Source: Candidatus Kuenenia stuttgartensis
GTDB lineage: Bacteria > Planctomycetota > Planctomycetia > Planctomycetales > Planctomycetaceae
Length of the DNA stretch: 55,244 nt
Direction: 5' to 3'
Assembly: GCA_945861865.1 (NCBI GenBank)
Contig: CAMAWN010000014.1
Span: forward strand, 1-55,244
Shown here: in pieces, positions 42,241 through 50,320 of the stretch
How positions within the stretch are numbered: the stretch's first letter is position 1
Layout of the letters: each line of letters starts with the position of its first letter
Program-made: the position numbers and the translations under genes
Notes under the pieces: generated by a model
What the model was told of the DNA's origin: nothing
The model's database searches: none
The model's input: only the letters and a program-made list of their open reading frames with translations

Positions 42241-43071
42241 ATGCGGATTGGAATTTTGGGTGTGTGCCTCTGCGGCTGGCTGCTGGTCTCGACCGCGCCT
42301 GCGCAGTCGGTGGGACCGTGGAACGGTTCGCTGGTGATCGTCGGCGGTGGGCGGATGGGAAAAGAGATCATCCAAGAGTTCGTGGATCGAGCCGGCGGGA
42401 TCGACTCACCGTTCGTGCTGATTCCCGGAGCGAACGCGGGCGAGGACTGGGACGAGAAATATGTGGCGAAGAGTTTTCTGGCTCGCGCCGGTGCGAAGGA
42501 CGTCACGGTCTTGCACACGCGCGACCGCGCGGTCGCGAACTCAGAAAAGTTTGTGGCTCCGCTGCGACGCGCCAAGGGAGTCTGGATCGACGGCGGCCGG
42601 CAATGGCGGTTGGCGGATGCGTATCTCGGCACACGGACGCATGGCGAACTGTTCTGCGCGTTGTGTCGCGGTGGCGTGATCGGCGGCAGTTCCGCGGGGG
42701 CGACGATTCAAGGGTCGTATCTGGTGCGCGGTGCTCCCGAAGGGAACACAGTCATGATGGCGAAGGGGCACGAGGTTGGGTTCGGATTCTTGAACTGTGT
42801 GGCCATCGACCAGCATGTGATCGCTCGCAAGCGGGAAAACGATCTCGCGGAAGTCCTCGACACGTATCCGGGATTGCTGGGCATCGGCATTGACGAAGGG
42901 ACTGCGATCGTCGTCACCGGCCGCCGCTTCAAAGTCATCGGCGCGAGCCAGGTCGTGATTCACGACCGCTATTGGCCGAAGGTTGCCGACTCCAAGTACG
43001 AATTACTTTCCCCCGGCGATGAATTCGATTTGTGCTGTCGTCGGAAGGTGCAATCGTCGGCGACGCGATAG
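42241..43071 (+). CDS. Secreted cyanophycinase-like peptidase (S51-related)
   Basis: The protein has 276 residues with a signal peptide (LGVCLCGWLLVSTAPAQS). NGSLVIVGGGRMGKEII is the usual opening of cyanophycinase. The nucleophile serine is in GGVIGGSSAGATIQGS (Ser151), and later DQHVIARKRENDL and LGIGIDEGTAIVV give the rest of the class I glutamine-amidotransferase-like site. Cyanophycinase hydrolyses cyanophycin to Asp-Arg dipeptides; no cyanophycin synthetase is present here. The signal peptide suggests an extracytoplasmic peptidase that may act on another beta-linked or aspartyl peptide. Confidence 0.8.
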   Translation: MRIGILGVCLCGWLLVSTAPAQSVGPWNGSLVIVGGGRMGKEIIQEFVDRAGGIDSPFVLIPGANAGEDWDEKYVAKSFLARAGAKDVTVLHTRDRAVANSEKFVAPLRRAKGVWIDGGRQWRLADAYLGTRTHGELFCALCRGGVIGGSSAGATIQGSYLVRGAPEGNTVMMAKGHEVGFGFLNCVAIDQHVIARKRENDLAEVLDTYPGLLGIGIDEGTAIVVTGRRFKVIGASQVVIHDRYWPKVADSKYELLSPGDEFDLCCRRKVQSSATR

Positions 43072-43111
43072 ACTCACGCTCGACCTTTAGTTTAGTTGCC
43101 GGAAGACTCAC

Positions 43112-43738
43112 ATGCCCAAGCGATATTGCATGCCGGACCCGACGGTGGCGTTGACGGACGAGATCATCTTGCAGCATGTCGATCGCGGCAGCCGAGTCGT
43201 GGACTTGGGCTGTGGCGATGGCCGGCTGCTCGCGAGACTGCGCGACGAGCATGGCTGTAACGTGCAGGGCGTCGATCTGGACGCCGAGCATTTGTTGGGG
43301 GCGATCGAACGGGGAGTGCCGGCGGTCAAAGTGAATCTCGATCAAGGGTTGTCGGAGGTTCCGGATCAGTCGTTCGACTTCGCGGTGCTCAGCCAGACCT
43401 TGCAGCAGGTTCAGCGGCCACAGTTCGTGCTGGAGGAGATGTTGCGAGTGGCTCGGCGCGGGTTGGTCGTCGTGCCGAACTTCGGCTACTGGCAGGTGCG
43501 ACTGCAGGTGCTCTGGCAGGGCCGAGCACCGATCACCGAATCGCTGCCCTACGAGTGGTACAACAGTCCAAACATCCACTTCATGACGCTCCGCGACTTT
43601 CGCGATCTGTGCGAGAAGCAGAACATCCGCATCATTCGCGAACTGCCGATCATCAGACGCCGAGCCGTCCCTGAAGCCTGGGGTTCAAACCTGCGGGCCG
43701 AAAGTGCCCTTTACGTTTTGGAGCGGCTGGGGGTATGA
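43112..43738 (+). CDS. metW: MetW methyltransferase-like protein
   Basis: The protein has 208 residues. ILQHVDRGSRVVDLGCGDGR is the SAM-binding motif I, followed by QGVDLDAEHLLGAIERGVP, a phrase typical of MetW. Further matches are LDQGLSEVPDQSFDFAVLSQ and LPYEWYNSPNIHFMTLRDF, the last being a strong MetW marker. The protein is usually next to metX (homoserine acetyltransferase) in methionine synthesis; here metX is absent, so the pathway link is weak from context. An A/T-rich direct-repeat array follows immediately. Confidence 0.88.
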   Translation: MPKRYCMPDPTVALTDEIILQHVDRGSRVVDLGCGDGRLLARLRDEHGCNVQGVDLDAEHLLGAIERGVPAVKVNLDQGLSEVPDQSFDFAVLSQTLQQVQRPQFVLEEMLRVARRGLVVVPNFGYWQVRLQVLWQGRAPITESLPYEWYNSPNIHFMTLRDFRDLCEKQNIRIIRELPIIRRRAVPEAWGSNLRAESALYVLERLGV

Positions 43739-43749
43739 GGGAGAGTGGG

Positions 43750-43792
43750 ATTGCAAATTGCAAAATGAGAATTGCAAATTGCAAATTGGCAA
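43750..43792. repeat. Short AT-rich direct repeat array (ATTGCAAATTGCAAA)
   Basis: The unit ATTGCAAATTGCAAA occurs twice, the second copy followed by a further ATTGGCAAA. It is the only strongly AT-rich point in this region and sits between metW and the channel protein gene. It resembles the dispersed ATTGCAAATT phrases seen in other planctomycete genomes (recalled). It encodes nothing clear. Confidence 0.6.
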
Positions 43793-43843
43793 ACGTCAGC
43801 CATTCCGCTCCGCACCTTCTCACTATTTTCGTTCGATGACGCC

Positions 43844-44512
43844 ATGCACATCTCCGCCCAACTGCTCAAGCGACTCTCTGAGCTTTCGACGCCAGTCATT
43901 CTCGGTGCGTTCATCGGGCACTTGGTTGCGTTCGTGATGCTCTGGATGGCGTACCGACACAGCCTGCGCGCGATCGCGCAGACGTTGGATGACTTCACAC
44001 GCGGGTTGCGGCATCGCAGCGTGCTGGATCGCAGCTTACCGTTGTCCGATCAGATCGAGGCGTTTCTGACCGACGTGAAAGACGCCTTGGACATCCCCGC
44101 TCGATCGGTCGAACGGCAGGAGTTGGCGATTCGGATGAGCATCCTCGATGAGAAACGCCGCTACTTGCACGCGATGCGATTCGAGACGATCTACAACGTA
44201 TGGCGGTCAATGATCGAGGCGTATCCAATGGCGGGGATTCTCGGCACGGTGCTGGCGATCGGAGCGGCGTTGCAAACGGACAACCAGAATGGCAGCGCGA
44301 CGGTCAACGCGATCGTTCGCAATTTTGGCGAGTCGATTTGGTCCACGTTCAGCGCGCTAGCGGCGGCCGTGGTGTTGATCTTTCTGAATAGCTGGATTGA
44401 GCCCGCGTTCGCGAGGCTCTCGGAAAATCGCGAGCATGTTCGCGACATGGTCGCGCGGGCGAAACGTGAATTGGCCATGTCGGCGACGAGCGTGTCCAAT
44501 GCTGGCTCGTGA
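43844..44512 (+). CDS. Orphan MotA/TolQ/ExbB-like proton channel protein
   Basis: The protein has 222 residues from ATG at 43844. Helix 1 (TPVILGAFIGHLVAFVMLWMA), a long cytoplasmic loop with charged helices, then helix 2 (MAGILGTVLAIGAAL) and helix 3 (FSALAAAVVLIFLNSWIEPAF) give the TolQ/ExbB layout. PMAGILGTVLAIGAAL with the following STFSALAAAV matches the MotA_ExbB domain. In such complexes it forms the pentameric channel that takes protons to energise a TolR/ExbD partner. No ExbD, TolR or TonB gene is adjacent. Confidence 0.72.
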   Translation: MHISAQLLKRLSELSTPVILGAFIGHLVAFVMLWMAYRHSLRAIAQTLDDFTRGLRHRSVLDRSLPLSDQIEAFLTDVKDALDIPARSVERQELAIRMSILDEKRRYLHAMRFETIYNVWRSMIEAYPMAGILGTVLAIGAALQTDNQNGSATVNAIVRNFGESIWSTFSALAAAVVLIFLNSWIEPAFARLSENREHVRDMVARAKRELAMSATSVSNAGS

Positions 44513-44526
44513 CGTGACACAGCTTT

Positions 44527-45273
44527 TCAAGCGGCTCGTCTTTGCGAGACAGTTGAAAATCCTACCCCGCGCTTCGCGGCCCACGAGCCGCAGCAACTGA
44601 GTTGGCTTTCGGCGGCTTGAATCGCCAGACGCTGCCACTCGGTTGCGGACAGTGCGACGTGAGGAACGCGGAGCGACGCGACCAAGAACTCGCCGTGGTG
44701 GCGGTGCAGGTGCAACCAATCGTTGGCGATGGTTGACAGCTCGCAGTCGGCGAAATGCGACACTCGGCAAGTCCCAGGAAAGAATGAGAGGTGTCGCGCG
44801 AAGCAGGAGACCTCGTGAGATTCTCGCACCGAGCGGCGACTGCTGTCGCGATGTACCACGAACGTGAACCAGCCGTTCGGGCGAAGATGCTGCAACAGTT
44901 TGGCGGTCGCCAGGAAACTCGACGGGCAAAACAGATTGCCGTCATAGGTCGTCAAGTGCCGGACGACGATCAGGTTGTACGGCTCGTCGCTGCCGATGTG
45001 CTCCAGTGACTGTTCAGCCGGTGACGAGACCAATTGAAAGTCGGATCGAGGCTCGTGCTCGGCTGCCCAGGAGACATTTTCCGGGGACTCGTCGAGCCCC
45101 TCGGTGTCCATTCCCAATTCGTCGAAGATATGGACCAGCTCACCGTGTCCGCAGCCGACGACGAGCACTCGTGAGCCCATGCCGACCTGGTGTGTGAACA
45201 ACAAATGCCGCATGACTGCGCGCGGCAACGGTGCCGACGAGACCGCCGAACCTAGCAGACCAGTCCAACTCAT
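44527..45273 (-). CDS. Class I SAM-dependent methyltransferase-like protein
   Basis: The protein has 248 residues from ATG at 45271-45273; a start three codons upstream is possible. GSRVLVVGCGHGELVHIFDE is motif I, GLDESPENVSWAAEH contains the acidic motif II residue, and PYNLIVVRHLTTYDGNLFC lies in the motif IV region. The later HLRPNGWFTFVVHRD is the usual strand 5 phrase. No substrate-specific domain is recognised. It converges with the channel gene, with a 14-base gap. Confidence 0.78.
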   Translation of the reverse strand: MSWTGLLGSAVSSAPLPRAVMRHLLFTHQVGMGSRVLVVGCGHGELVHIFDELGMDTEGLDESPENVSWAAEHEPRSDFQLVSSPAEQSLEHIGSDEPYNLIVVRHLTTYDGNLFCPSSFLATAKLLQHLRPNGWFTFVVHRDSSRRSVRESHEVSCFARHLSFFPGTCRVSHFADCELSTIANDWLHLHRHHGEFLVASLRVPHVALSATEWQRLAIQAAESQLSCCGSWAAKRGVGFSTVSQRRAA

Positions 45274-45295
45274 GATGGCCATCCTGCCAACTGCG

Positions 45296-45316
45296 AGGCA
45301 GGCTTCTTGCCTGCCT
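45296..45316. repeat. Perfect hairpin AGGCAGGC/GCCTGCCT
   Basis: Eight-base arms with loop TTCTT, reading AGGCAGGCTTCTTGCCTGCC. It lies in the leader just upstream of the methyltransferase start codon on the minus strand. It looks like an interspersed repeat. Confidence 0.6.
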
Positions 45317-45457
45317 GGATCAATGACGAAGTGAACGAGAAGAGATCAGGCGCTGACACATTCTCGACGAGTCAAGTTGTAGTCGTGTTTCAGAGAACCG
45401 GTCAATTGGGATTGGCTTGGCAAATCAACATCGTTGTCTCACCGAGTCGATCACATC

Positions 45458-45500
45458 CCTTCTCCCTTTGGGAGAAGGTGGCCGAAGGCCGGATGATCGT
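45458..45500. repeat. REP-like element CCTTCTCCC-TTT-GGGAGAAGG
   Basis: CCTTCTCCC (45458-45466) pairs with GGGAGAAGG (45470-45478), followed by GGCCGAAGGCC. The element at 45733-45830 is of the same kind. This type of repeat is common in several bacterial groups. Confidence 0.7.
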
Positions 45501-45607
45501 CTCCCTTGCCCGGCCCTCAATCGAGCCGGCCCACGTTCCGCGAGCCGAACGCGACGATTCGGTGACACCTGCAGTGACGGTGGTCGTTCGAGTGGTTGCC
45601 GAAACAC

Positions 45608-45690
45608 TGCTCGGCAGCGATGGTGGCGATACGCTCAGACGACACGCTCAATGGACAAGAGAGCCAAGATTTGTTGGCCGGCAACGAAGA
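45608..45690 (+). pseudogene. Second decayed RTX repeat remnant
   Basis: One frame encodes LLGSDGGDTL (45608-45637). The next frame, beginning at 45638, encodes DDTLNGQESQDLLAGN. Together they match consecutive RTX calcium-binding repeats GxDxxxDTLxGxxGxDxLxGN split by a one-base shift. No start codon, secretion signal or neighbouring RTX transporter is present. This is a second relic of the kind seen at 400-560. Confidence 0.45.
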
Positions 45691-45732
45691 AAGAGTCGGC
45701 ATGCCTGGTTCCTGTGATCGACCAGTTTTTCT

Positions 45733-45830
45733 CCCTCTCCCTTTGGGAGAGGGCTGTGGTGAAGGAGCCAACCGATCATCGAGTCCCTCATCCGGCCTTC
45801 GGCCTCTTTCTCACAGGGGGAGAAGGAAGG
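45733..45830. repeat. REP-like element CCCTCTCCC-TTT-GGGAGAGGG with CCGGCCTTCGG tail
   Basis: CCCTCTCCC (45733-45741) pairs with GGGAGAGGG (45745-45753). Further on, CATCCGGCCTTCGGCC and AGGGGGAGAAGG follow. It is related to 45458-45500. Confidence 0.7.
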
Positions 45831-46008
45831 AATGAGTGCCACTCTGAGCGGTCCTGTCCACGTTTCCGCCCAACTTGCCGGGGTGTGAGGTCGCTCCTAA
45901 GATACGCCCCCCTTTCGCGGCCGGAATCGTGAGCGGAACGCCTTGTGTGGCTTAGGGTCAGAGCGTTCTGAGGGCACGTTGGCAGCGGCAACATTTTTGG
46001 GAACTGAC

Positions 46009-46371
46009 ATGGATTTTTTGCGAGCGGGAGTGCTGTTGGCCGAAGGCGAAGGAGCCGCTCAAGGGGCACCGGGACTCGGCTCAATGATGATGCCGATGGT
46101 GCTGATCGTCTTCGTGTGGTACTTCCTGATCCTGCGGCCACAGGGCCGAGAACGCAAGACGCGTGAACAACAACTCTCCAATCTGAAGCGGAACGACCGC
46201 GTCGTGACGTTCTCCGGGATCATCGGCACGATCACGGGCTTCTCGGACGACAACAAGGAAGTGACTTTGCGAGTGGACGACAACGTCAAATTGCGATTCT
46301 TGCGGAGCGCGATTCAAGGGCCGTTGGCCGAAACGTCCACGTCGGACGCGAGCAAGCCGGCAGGAAGCTGA
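46009..46371 (+). CDS. yajC: Sec translocase accessory protein YajC
   Basis: The protein has 120 residues from ATG at 46009. A single transmembrane helix (MMMPMVLIVFVWYFLILRPQ) precedes the cytoplasmic domain with RERKTREQQLSNLKRNDRVV and TFSGIIGTITGFSDDNKEVTLRVDDNVKLRFLRSAI, written here in pieces because they are consecutive. The FLILRPQ phrase and GIIGTI are diagnostic. It precedes secDF in the same orientation, as in many bacteria, with a 155-base spacer filled by a palindromic repeat. Confidence 0.93.
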   Translation: MDFLRAGVLLAEGEGAAQGAPGLGSMMMPMVLIVFVWYFLILRPQGRERKTREQQLSNLKRNDRVVTFSGIIGTITGFSDDNKEVTLRVDDNVKLRFLRSAIQGPLAETSTSDASKPAGS

Positions 46372-46373
46372 TT

Positions 46374-46509
46374 TTGGAGTGCGGCAAGTCATTGCCGCTT
46401 TGGACTGCGGCTCAACCGCGTTCTGTTTTCACCAAGTGGAATCCAGTCTCCGGCAAATGAAAGCGGCTCCGCCGCGAAGGAGTGCGGCGATGACCCGCAG
46501 CACTCCCAA
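46374..46509. repeat. Inverted repeat in the yajC-secDF spacer
   Basis: TTGGAGTGCGGC at the left end is echoed inversely by CCGCAGCACTCCCAA at the right end. Within it there are further matching pieces (GAGTGCGGC, GCCGCTTT, AAAGCGGC). It fills almost the whole spacer and may have been inserted into the yajC-secDF operon. Confidence 0.6.
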
Positions 46510-46526
46510 TTGAGGAATTAGACTCG

Positions 46527-49500
46527 ATGAACGATTTTTCGATGGGACTGTCACTGTTGGCGGATGCCGCCGACAAAGCCGCAGCGAACACACCGGAGGT
46601 GGCCGACATCGGCTTCCGGTTGCTGATGCTGATCGTGTTGTGCGCGCTGCCGTTTGTGGTCGGAGCATTTCTGGCTCGCATGTTGCGGCTGAAGGAATAC
46701 TCGAGCCGCATCGGCACCGTGCTGTTTGCGCTCACAGTGGGGTTGGCTCCGTTTGGTTATCACATCATCCAGGCCGGCGACATTGGCGCTTGGAAGGGTG
46801 CGCTCCGCTGGGGCATCGACCTCGCGGGCGGTACGAACCTGATCTATCAGATCGAAACGGAAAAGGCTGCGGAGGAAGGGAAAGATATTCCCAGAGCGGT
46901 TGACCAGATGGTCAGCACGGTCGGCAAACGCATTAATCCGTCGGGCACGGAAGAAGTCACAATCCGTAAGGTCGGCCAGGATCGTATCGAGATCATCATT
47001 CCCGGAGCGGATCAAAGTGTCGTGGCGGAGAAGAAAGCCGCGATGACTCGGCTGGGCAGCTTGGAGTTTGGCATCGTTGCCAATCAAGACGACCACCGCC
47101 GTGAAATCGCGGGTGCGCGCCGGCTTTCCGACGATCAAGACAATTATTTGGAAGACAAACAGATCGTCGCCGTCTGGCGTGAACTTGCGGAGAAAGGCGA
47201 CATGCCCTCCTCCGCAGTGACTCGTCTGGTGACTCGCAAAAACCGCAAAGGGGAAGACAAGGACGTCACGCAAGTGCTCATCATGCAGGAACCGGAAGAG
47301 GATGCCGTCACGGGTGGCTTCCTCCGCCGTGCTTCGATCGGGATGTCCGAAAACGCGACGGCCTGCGTCAATTTTTCGTTCGACTCGGAAGGGGCGATGC
47401 GATTCTTTCGGTTGACCGACCGCAACAAACCGACGGCCGACGGCCGCAAGCGTCATCTGGCGATCATCCTCGACGGCCAAGTCCACTCGTCTCCCAATTT
47501 GAACAGTGCGATTCGCGACAGCGGCCAGATCACCGGCAACTTTTCCAACGAGGAATTGAAAAAGCTGGTCGATGTGCTGAACGCCGGTGCTCTGCAATTG
47601 CCGATCAATCCGACTCCGATCAGCGAGTTCTCGATCAGTCCCTTGCTGGGAGAGGACGTGCAACGCAAAGGGATTCTGGCGTTGTGGGTGTCGTCCGTGG
47701 CCGTGTTTCTCTTCATGGCGATTTACTATCGGTTTAGTGGGTTGGTCGCGGACGTCTCACTGCTGCTCAATCTCGTGCTCACGCTGGGCGTGATGGTGAT
47801 TTGCAACGCGACATTCACGCTGCCCGGACTGGCTGGCATGGTGCTGGGGCTGGGCATGTCGGTCGATGCGAACGTGCTGATCTATGAACGCATGCGTGAA
47901 GAAATGGAACGCGGCAGTAGTTTGCGGATGGAAATTCAGAACGGCTTCAGTAAAGCCTTTTCGGCGATCTGGGACTCGAACGTCACCACGCTCATTGCCG
48001 CCGTCGTGCTCTACATGATCGGCACCGATCAAATCAAAGGCTTCGCGGTGACGCTCTTCATCGGCATCTGCATGAGCAATTTCTCGGCGCTGTACTTCGG
48101 GCACTTGGTCTTCGACATCGCCGAACGCAAGCGTTGGATCACGAAGCTGAACATGATGAAAGTCATGGGAGTCCCGAAATTTGACTTCATCGGCAAGCTG
48201 AAACCGGCCGTCACGTTTTCGATCAGTTTCATCGTGCTGGGCTTGGCCCTGCTGTTGGCTCGCGGTTCGGACAGCTTGGACATCGACCTCAGCGGCGGTT
48301 CGAGCGTGACGTTCCAATTCGTCCAAGATCAACAGACCAATCAAGTGGAAGAGAAACTCAAGGAGACGTTTGGCTCTGCGGTTTCGTTGGAAAGACTCGT
48401 GGCGTCTGGAGAATCCACCATCGGAGAAAGTGGAGTGCAGTTCCGGCTCCGCACGAAGGACCAAGACTTCGAGAAAATTCGCGCTGGCATCGCTTCGACC
48501 TTTGCCGATCCGAAATTTGAGTTGAAGAAGGTCACAGTGGGTGTCAAGACTCTCCCGAAGAGAGCCGCCAAGACGACATCGCTACGAGCGCCGGACGCTC
48601 GAATCGTTGGCAGTGCCGGACAAGATGAAGTGAAGACCGAAACTGCCGAGAAGAAGGATGCCAAGTCTGACGAAGCTAAGAAGCCCGCCACCGACGACGA
48701 GCCGAAGAAGGCTGAAAAGTCTGCTGAGAAGACTTCCGAGGACAAGCCCGCCGCGAAAACCGAAGAGAAGCCGGCCGAAGAGGACAAGGCCACCGAGAAG
48801 TCCGAGAAGAATCCGGAGGCACCCGCCACGACAAAGTCTGGCGACGATGCGCCGAAATCGAATGACAAGTCGGCTAGTGAGTTCGACAGCACTGCTCCGG
48901 TTGATCCCTACGCCGATGCGGCTCAAGCCGAGTTGACGTTCAGCAGCGAAATCTCGACCTCGACCGCCACCGACTACTTGCTGAGTGAACTCCGAAAGCT
49001 CAATAAAGCCTATGCCGACGTCAACCCGAATGCCTTGTTCCGCATCAAGGGAACGGCTGGCTCTGGCCTGACGGCGGCCGAAAACAAGGCCAAAGTCTAC
49101 AACAAGATGCTGGTCGAAGTTCGCACAATCATCAGCGAAGCGGAATTGAACCAAGCTCTGACGGCGATGGAGGCGACTCTGAAGGACACGCCGATCTTTG
49201 AAGAGGTCAGCAACTTCGCGTCTTCCGTCGCCGAAGACATGCGCTACTTGGCCATTCTGGGGCTGCTGGCCAGCGGTGCCGCCACCATCGTCTATCTGTG
49301 GTTCCGTTTCACGAAGGCGGACTTCGGCATCGCGGCCGTCGTCGCCGTGTTCCACGATGTGTTCTTCACCATGGCGTGCTTGCCGCTGGCCTACTACCTC
49401 TCGACGACTCCGCTGGGTCCGATCCTCGGCTTGGAAGACTTCAAACTCAACCTGTCGATCGTGGCCGCGCTCTTGACGATCGTCGGGTACTCGCTGAACG

Positions 49501-49799
49501 ACACCATCGTGATTTTTGATCGCATCCGCGAAATTCGTGGCCGCAATCCGCAGCTCACGGTCCAGATGGTCAATGACAGCGTGAACCAAACGCTTTCCCG
49601 CACGATCCTGACCGCGGTGATTGTGTTCATCACGGTCGTCATTCTGTATGCCATGGGTGGTGAGGGGATTCACGGCTTCGCGTTCTGTATGTTGATCGGC
49701 ACGCTGGTCGGCTGCTACAGCACGATCTACATCGCCAGCCCGCTCCTGCTGTGGATGTGGAACCTCGAGCAAAAACGCGCTGCGGCGAGTCGGATGTAA
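46527..49799 (+). CDS. secDF: SecD-SecF fusion, protein translocase subunit
   Basis: The protein has 1090 residues, long for the family. The SecD half (1 to about 545) shows WGIDLAGGTNLIYQIE, IIIPGAD, GQITGNFSNEE and LPGLAGMVLGLGMSVDANVL followed by IYERMREEM. The SecF half (from about 550) shows DIDLSGGSSVTFQFV and, near the end, VGYSLNDTIVIFDRIREIRG. Twelve hydrophobic segments in two groups are expected. Between the first SecF helix and the rest, residues about 691-791 are a Lys/Glu/Ala/Pro/Asp-rich disordered stretch. SecDF uses the proton gradient to pull proteins out of the SecYEG channel. The insertion is in the extracytoplasmic P4-like domain. Confidence 0.95.
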   Translation: MNDFSMGLSLLADAADKAAANTPEVADIGFRLLMLIVLCALPFVVGAFLARMLRLKEYSSRIGTVLFALTVGLAPFGYHIIQAGDIGAWKGALRWGIDLAGGTNLIYQIETEKAAEEGKDIPRAVDQMVSTVGKRINPSGTEEVTIRKVGQDRIEIIIPGADQSVVAEKKAAMTRLGSLEFGIVANQDDHRREIAGARRLSDDQDNYLEDKQIVAVWRELAEKGDMPSSAVTRLVTRKNRKGEDKDVTQVLIMQEPEEDAVTGGFLRRASIGMSENATACVNFSFDSEGAMRFFRLTDRNKPTADGRKRHLAIILDGQVHSSPNLNSAIRDSGQITGNFSNEELKKLVDVLNAGALQLPINPTPISEFSISPLLGEDVQRKGILALWVSSVAVFLFMAIYYRFSGLVADVSLLLNLVLTLGVMVICNATFTLPGLAGMVLGLGMSVDANVLIYERMREEMERGSSLRMEIQNGFSKAFSAIWDSNVTTLIAAVVLYMIGTDQIKGFAVTLFIGICMSNFSALYFGHLVFDIAERKRWITKLNMMKVMGVPKFDFIGKLKPAVTFSISFIVLGLALLLARGSDSLDIDLSGGSSVTFQFVQDQQTNQVEEKLKETFGSAVSLERLVASGESTIGESGVQFRLRTKDQDFEKIRAGIASTFADPKFELKKVTVGVKTLPKRAAKTTSLRAPDARIVGSAGQDEVKTETAEKKDAKSDEAKKPATDDEPKKAEKSAEKTSEDKPAAKTEEKPAEEDKATEKSEKNPEAPATTKSGDDAPKSNDKSASEFDSTAPVDPYADAAQAELTFSSEISTSTATDYLLSELRKLNKAYADVNPNALFRIKGTAGSGLTAAENKAKVYNKMLVEVRTIISEAELNQALTAMEATLKDTPIFEEVSNFASSVAEDMRYLAILGLLASGAATIVYLWFRFTKADFGIAAVVAVFHDVFFTMACLPLAYYLSTTPLGPILGLEDFKLNLSIVAALLTIVGYSLNDTIVIFDRIREIRGRNPQLTVQMVNDSVNQTLSRTILTAVIVFITVVILYAMGGEGIHGFAFCMLIGTLVGCYSTIYIASPLLLWMWNLEQKRAAASRM

Positions 49800-49816
49800 G
49801 GCACGAAACTCAAAGT

Positions 49817-49859
49817 AACCCGAAGCGTTTGCCCTCGCTGACGCTTCGGGTTCGTTTTT
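49817..49859 (+). terminator. Terminator after secDF
   Basis: AACCCGAAGCGT (49817-49828) and ACGCTTCGGGTT (49841-49852) give a perfect 12-bp stem with a 12-base loop, followed by CGTTTTTG. It lies 18 bases after the secDF stop codon. Confidence 0.85.
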
Positions 49860-49862
49860 GGT

Positions 49863-50206
49863 TCAGCTTCGTTGCCAAGTCGCGCGGAAGCGGCCGCGCA
49901 CTGCGTCCCAGAGAGCGGCGACGGTCGTGGCGTTGAGAGCCACGAACATCAACTGTGCTCCGAACAGCACGGAACGTCGGCCCGCTTGCTGGAAGCACCA
50001 GCCGGTCAGTGCGGAGACGTCGAACGCAGCATGCCACGTCAGCAACACGGCGTAGAACGGATGGTGGTTCGCCAGCAGAAGATTCGGGAAGTCGTGCCGC
50101 TCACCGAGCAGTTCGACATGCGAACGGAGGTTGAGTTCGCCGATCAGCGATTCGAGTTTCGCTCGTTCGGGCCCCGCGCAGACAATAGGGCGAGAAAAGT
50201 TAGGTC
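49863..50206 (-). pseudogene. Fragment of a glycosyltransferase-like protein
   Basis: The minus-strand frame encodes RPIVCAGPERAKLESLIGEL and NLRSHVELLGERHDFPNLLL, the nucleotide-sugar-binding phrase of group 1 (GT4) glycosyltransferases (GPERxxLExLxxELgL..VxfLG). A stop codon (TGA) interrupts it near 50207. The part after PNLLL does not continue like a GT4 protein but reads as a membrane-like segment (VLFGAQLMFVALNATTVAAL) and ends WQRS. No start codon is present. It is a broken or chimeric relic downstream of the 164-residue gene. Confidence 0.5.
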
Positions 50207-50290
50207 ACGTCCGGTTCGTGAGCGGATGGAGGCGACGAGAGTCGATGGTTTTCGCCGACGCCACGACCAGCACGATCGGTTCGCGACGCT

Positions 50291-50319
50291 CGTGGGGCAT
50301 GTTGAAAACCTGCCCCACG
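50291..50319 (-). terminator. Hairpin with the TTGAAAACCTGCCCCAC repeat phrase
   Basis: CGTGGGGCA (50291-50299) and TGCCCCACG (50311-50319) make a perfect 9-bp stem. It begins directly after the stop codon of the 164-residue minus-strand gene and shares the phrase GTTGAAAACCTGCCCCACG with the repeat at 9954-10012. There is no clear T tract. Confidence 0.6.
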
Positions 50320-50320
50320 T

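Larger units (their letters stand above)
45274..46008. other. Repeat-rich spacer without a complete gene
   Basis: No convincing gene is seen in this 735-base stretch. It contains a hairpin at 45296-45316, two REP-like elements and an RTX remnant at 45608-45690. The frames across it change repeatedly. The last 100 bases before yajC are free of repeats and probably contain its promoter and leader; no -35/-10 pair is clear. Confidence 0.6.

Noticed and set aside
43750..43792. Possible CRISPR array
   Set aside because: The repeats are contiguous and 15 bases long with no unique spacers; no cas gene is present.
48582..49772. 396-codon minus-strand frame inside secDF
   Set aside because: It is antisense to the strongly conserved SecF region and to the low-complexity tract.
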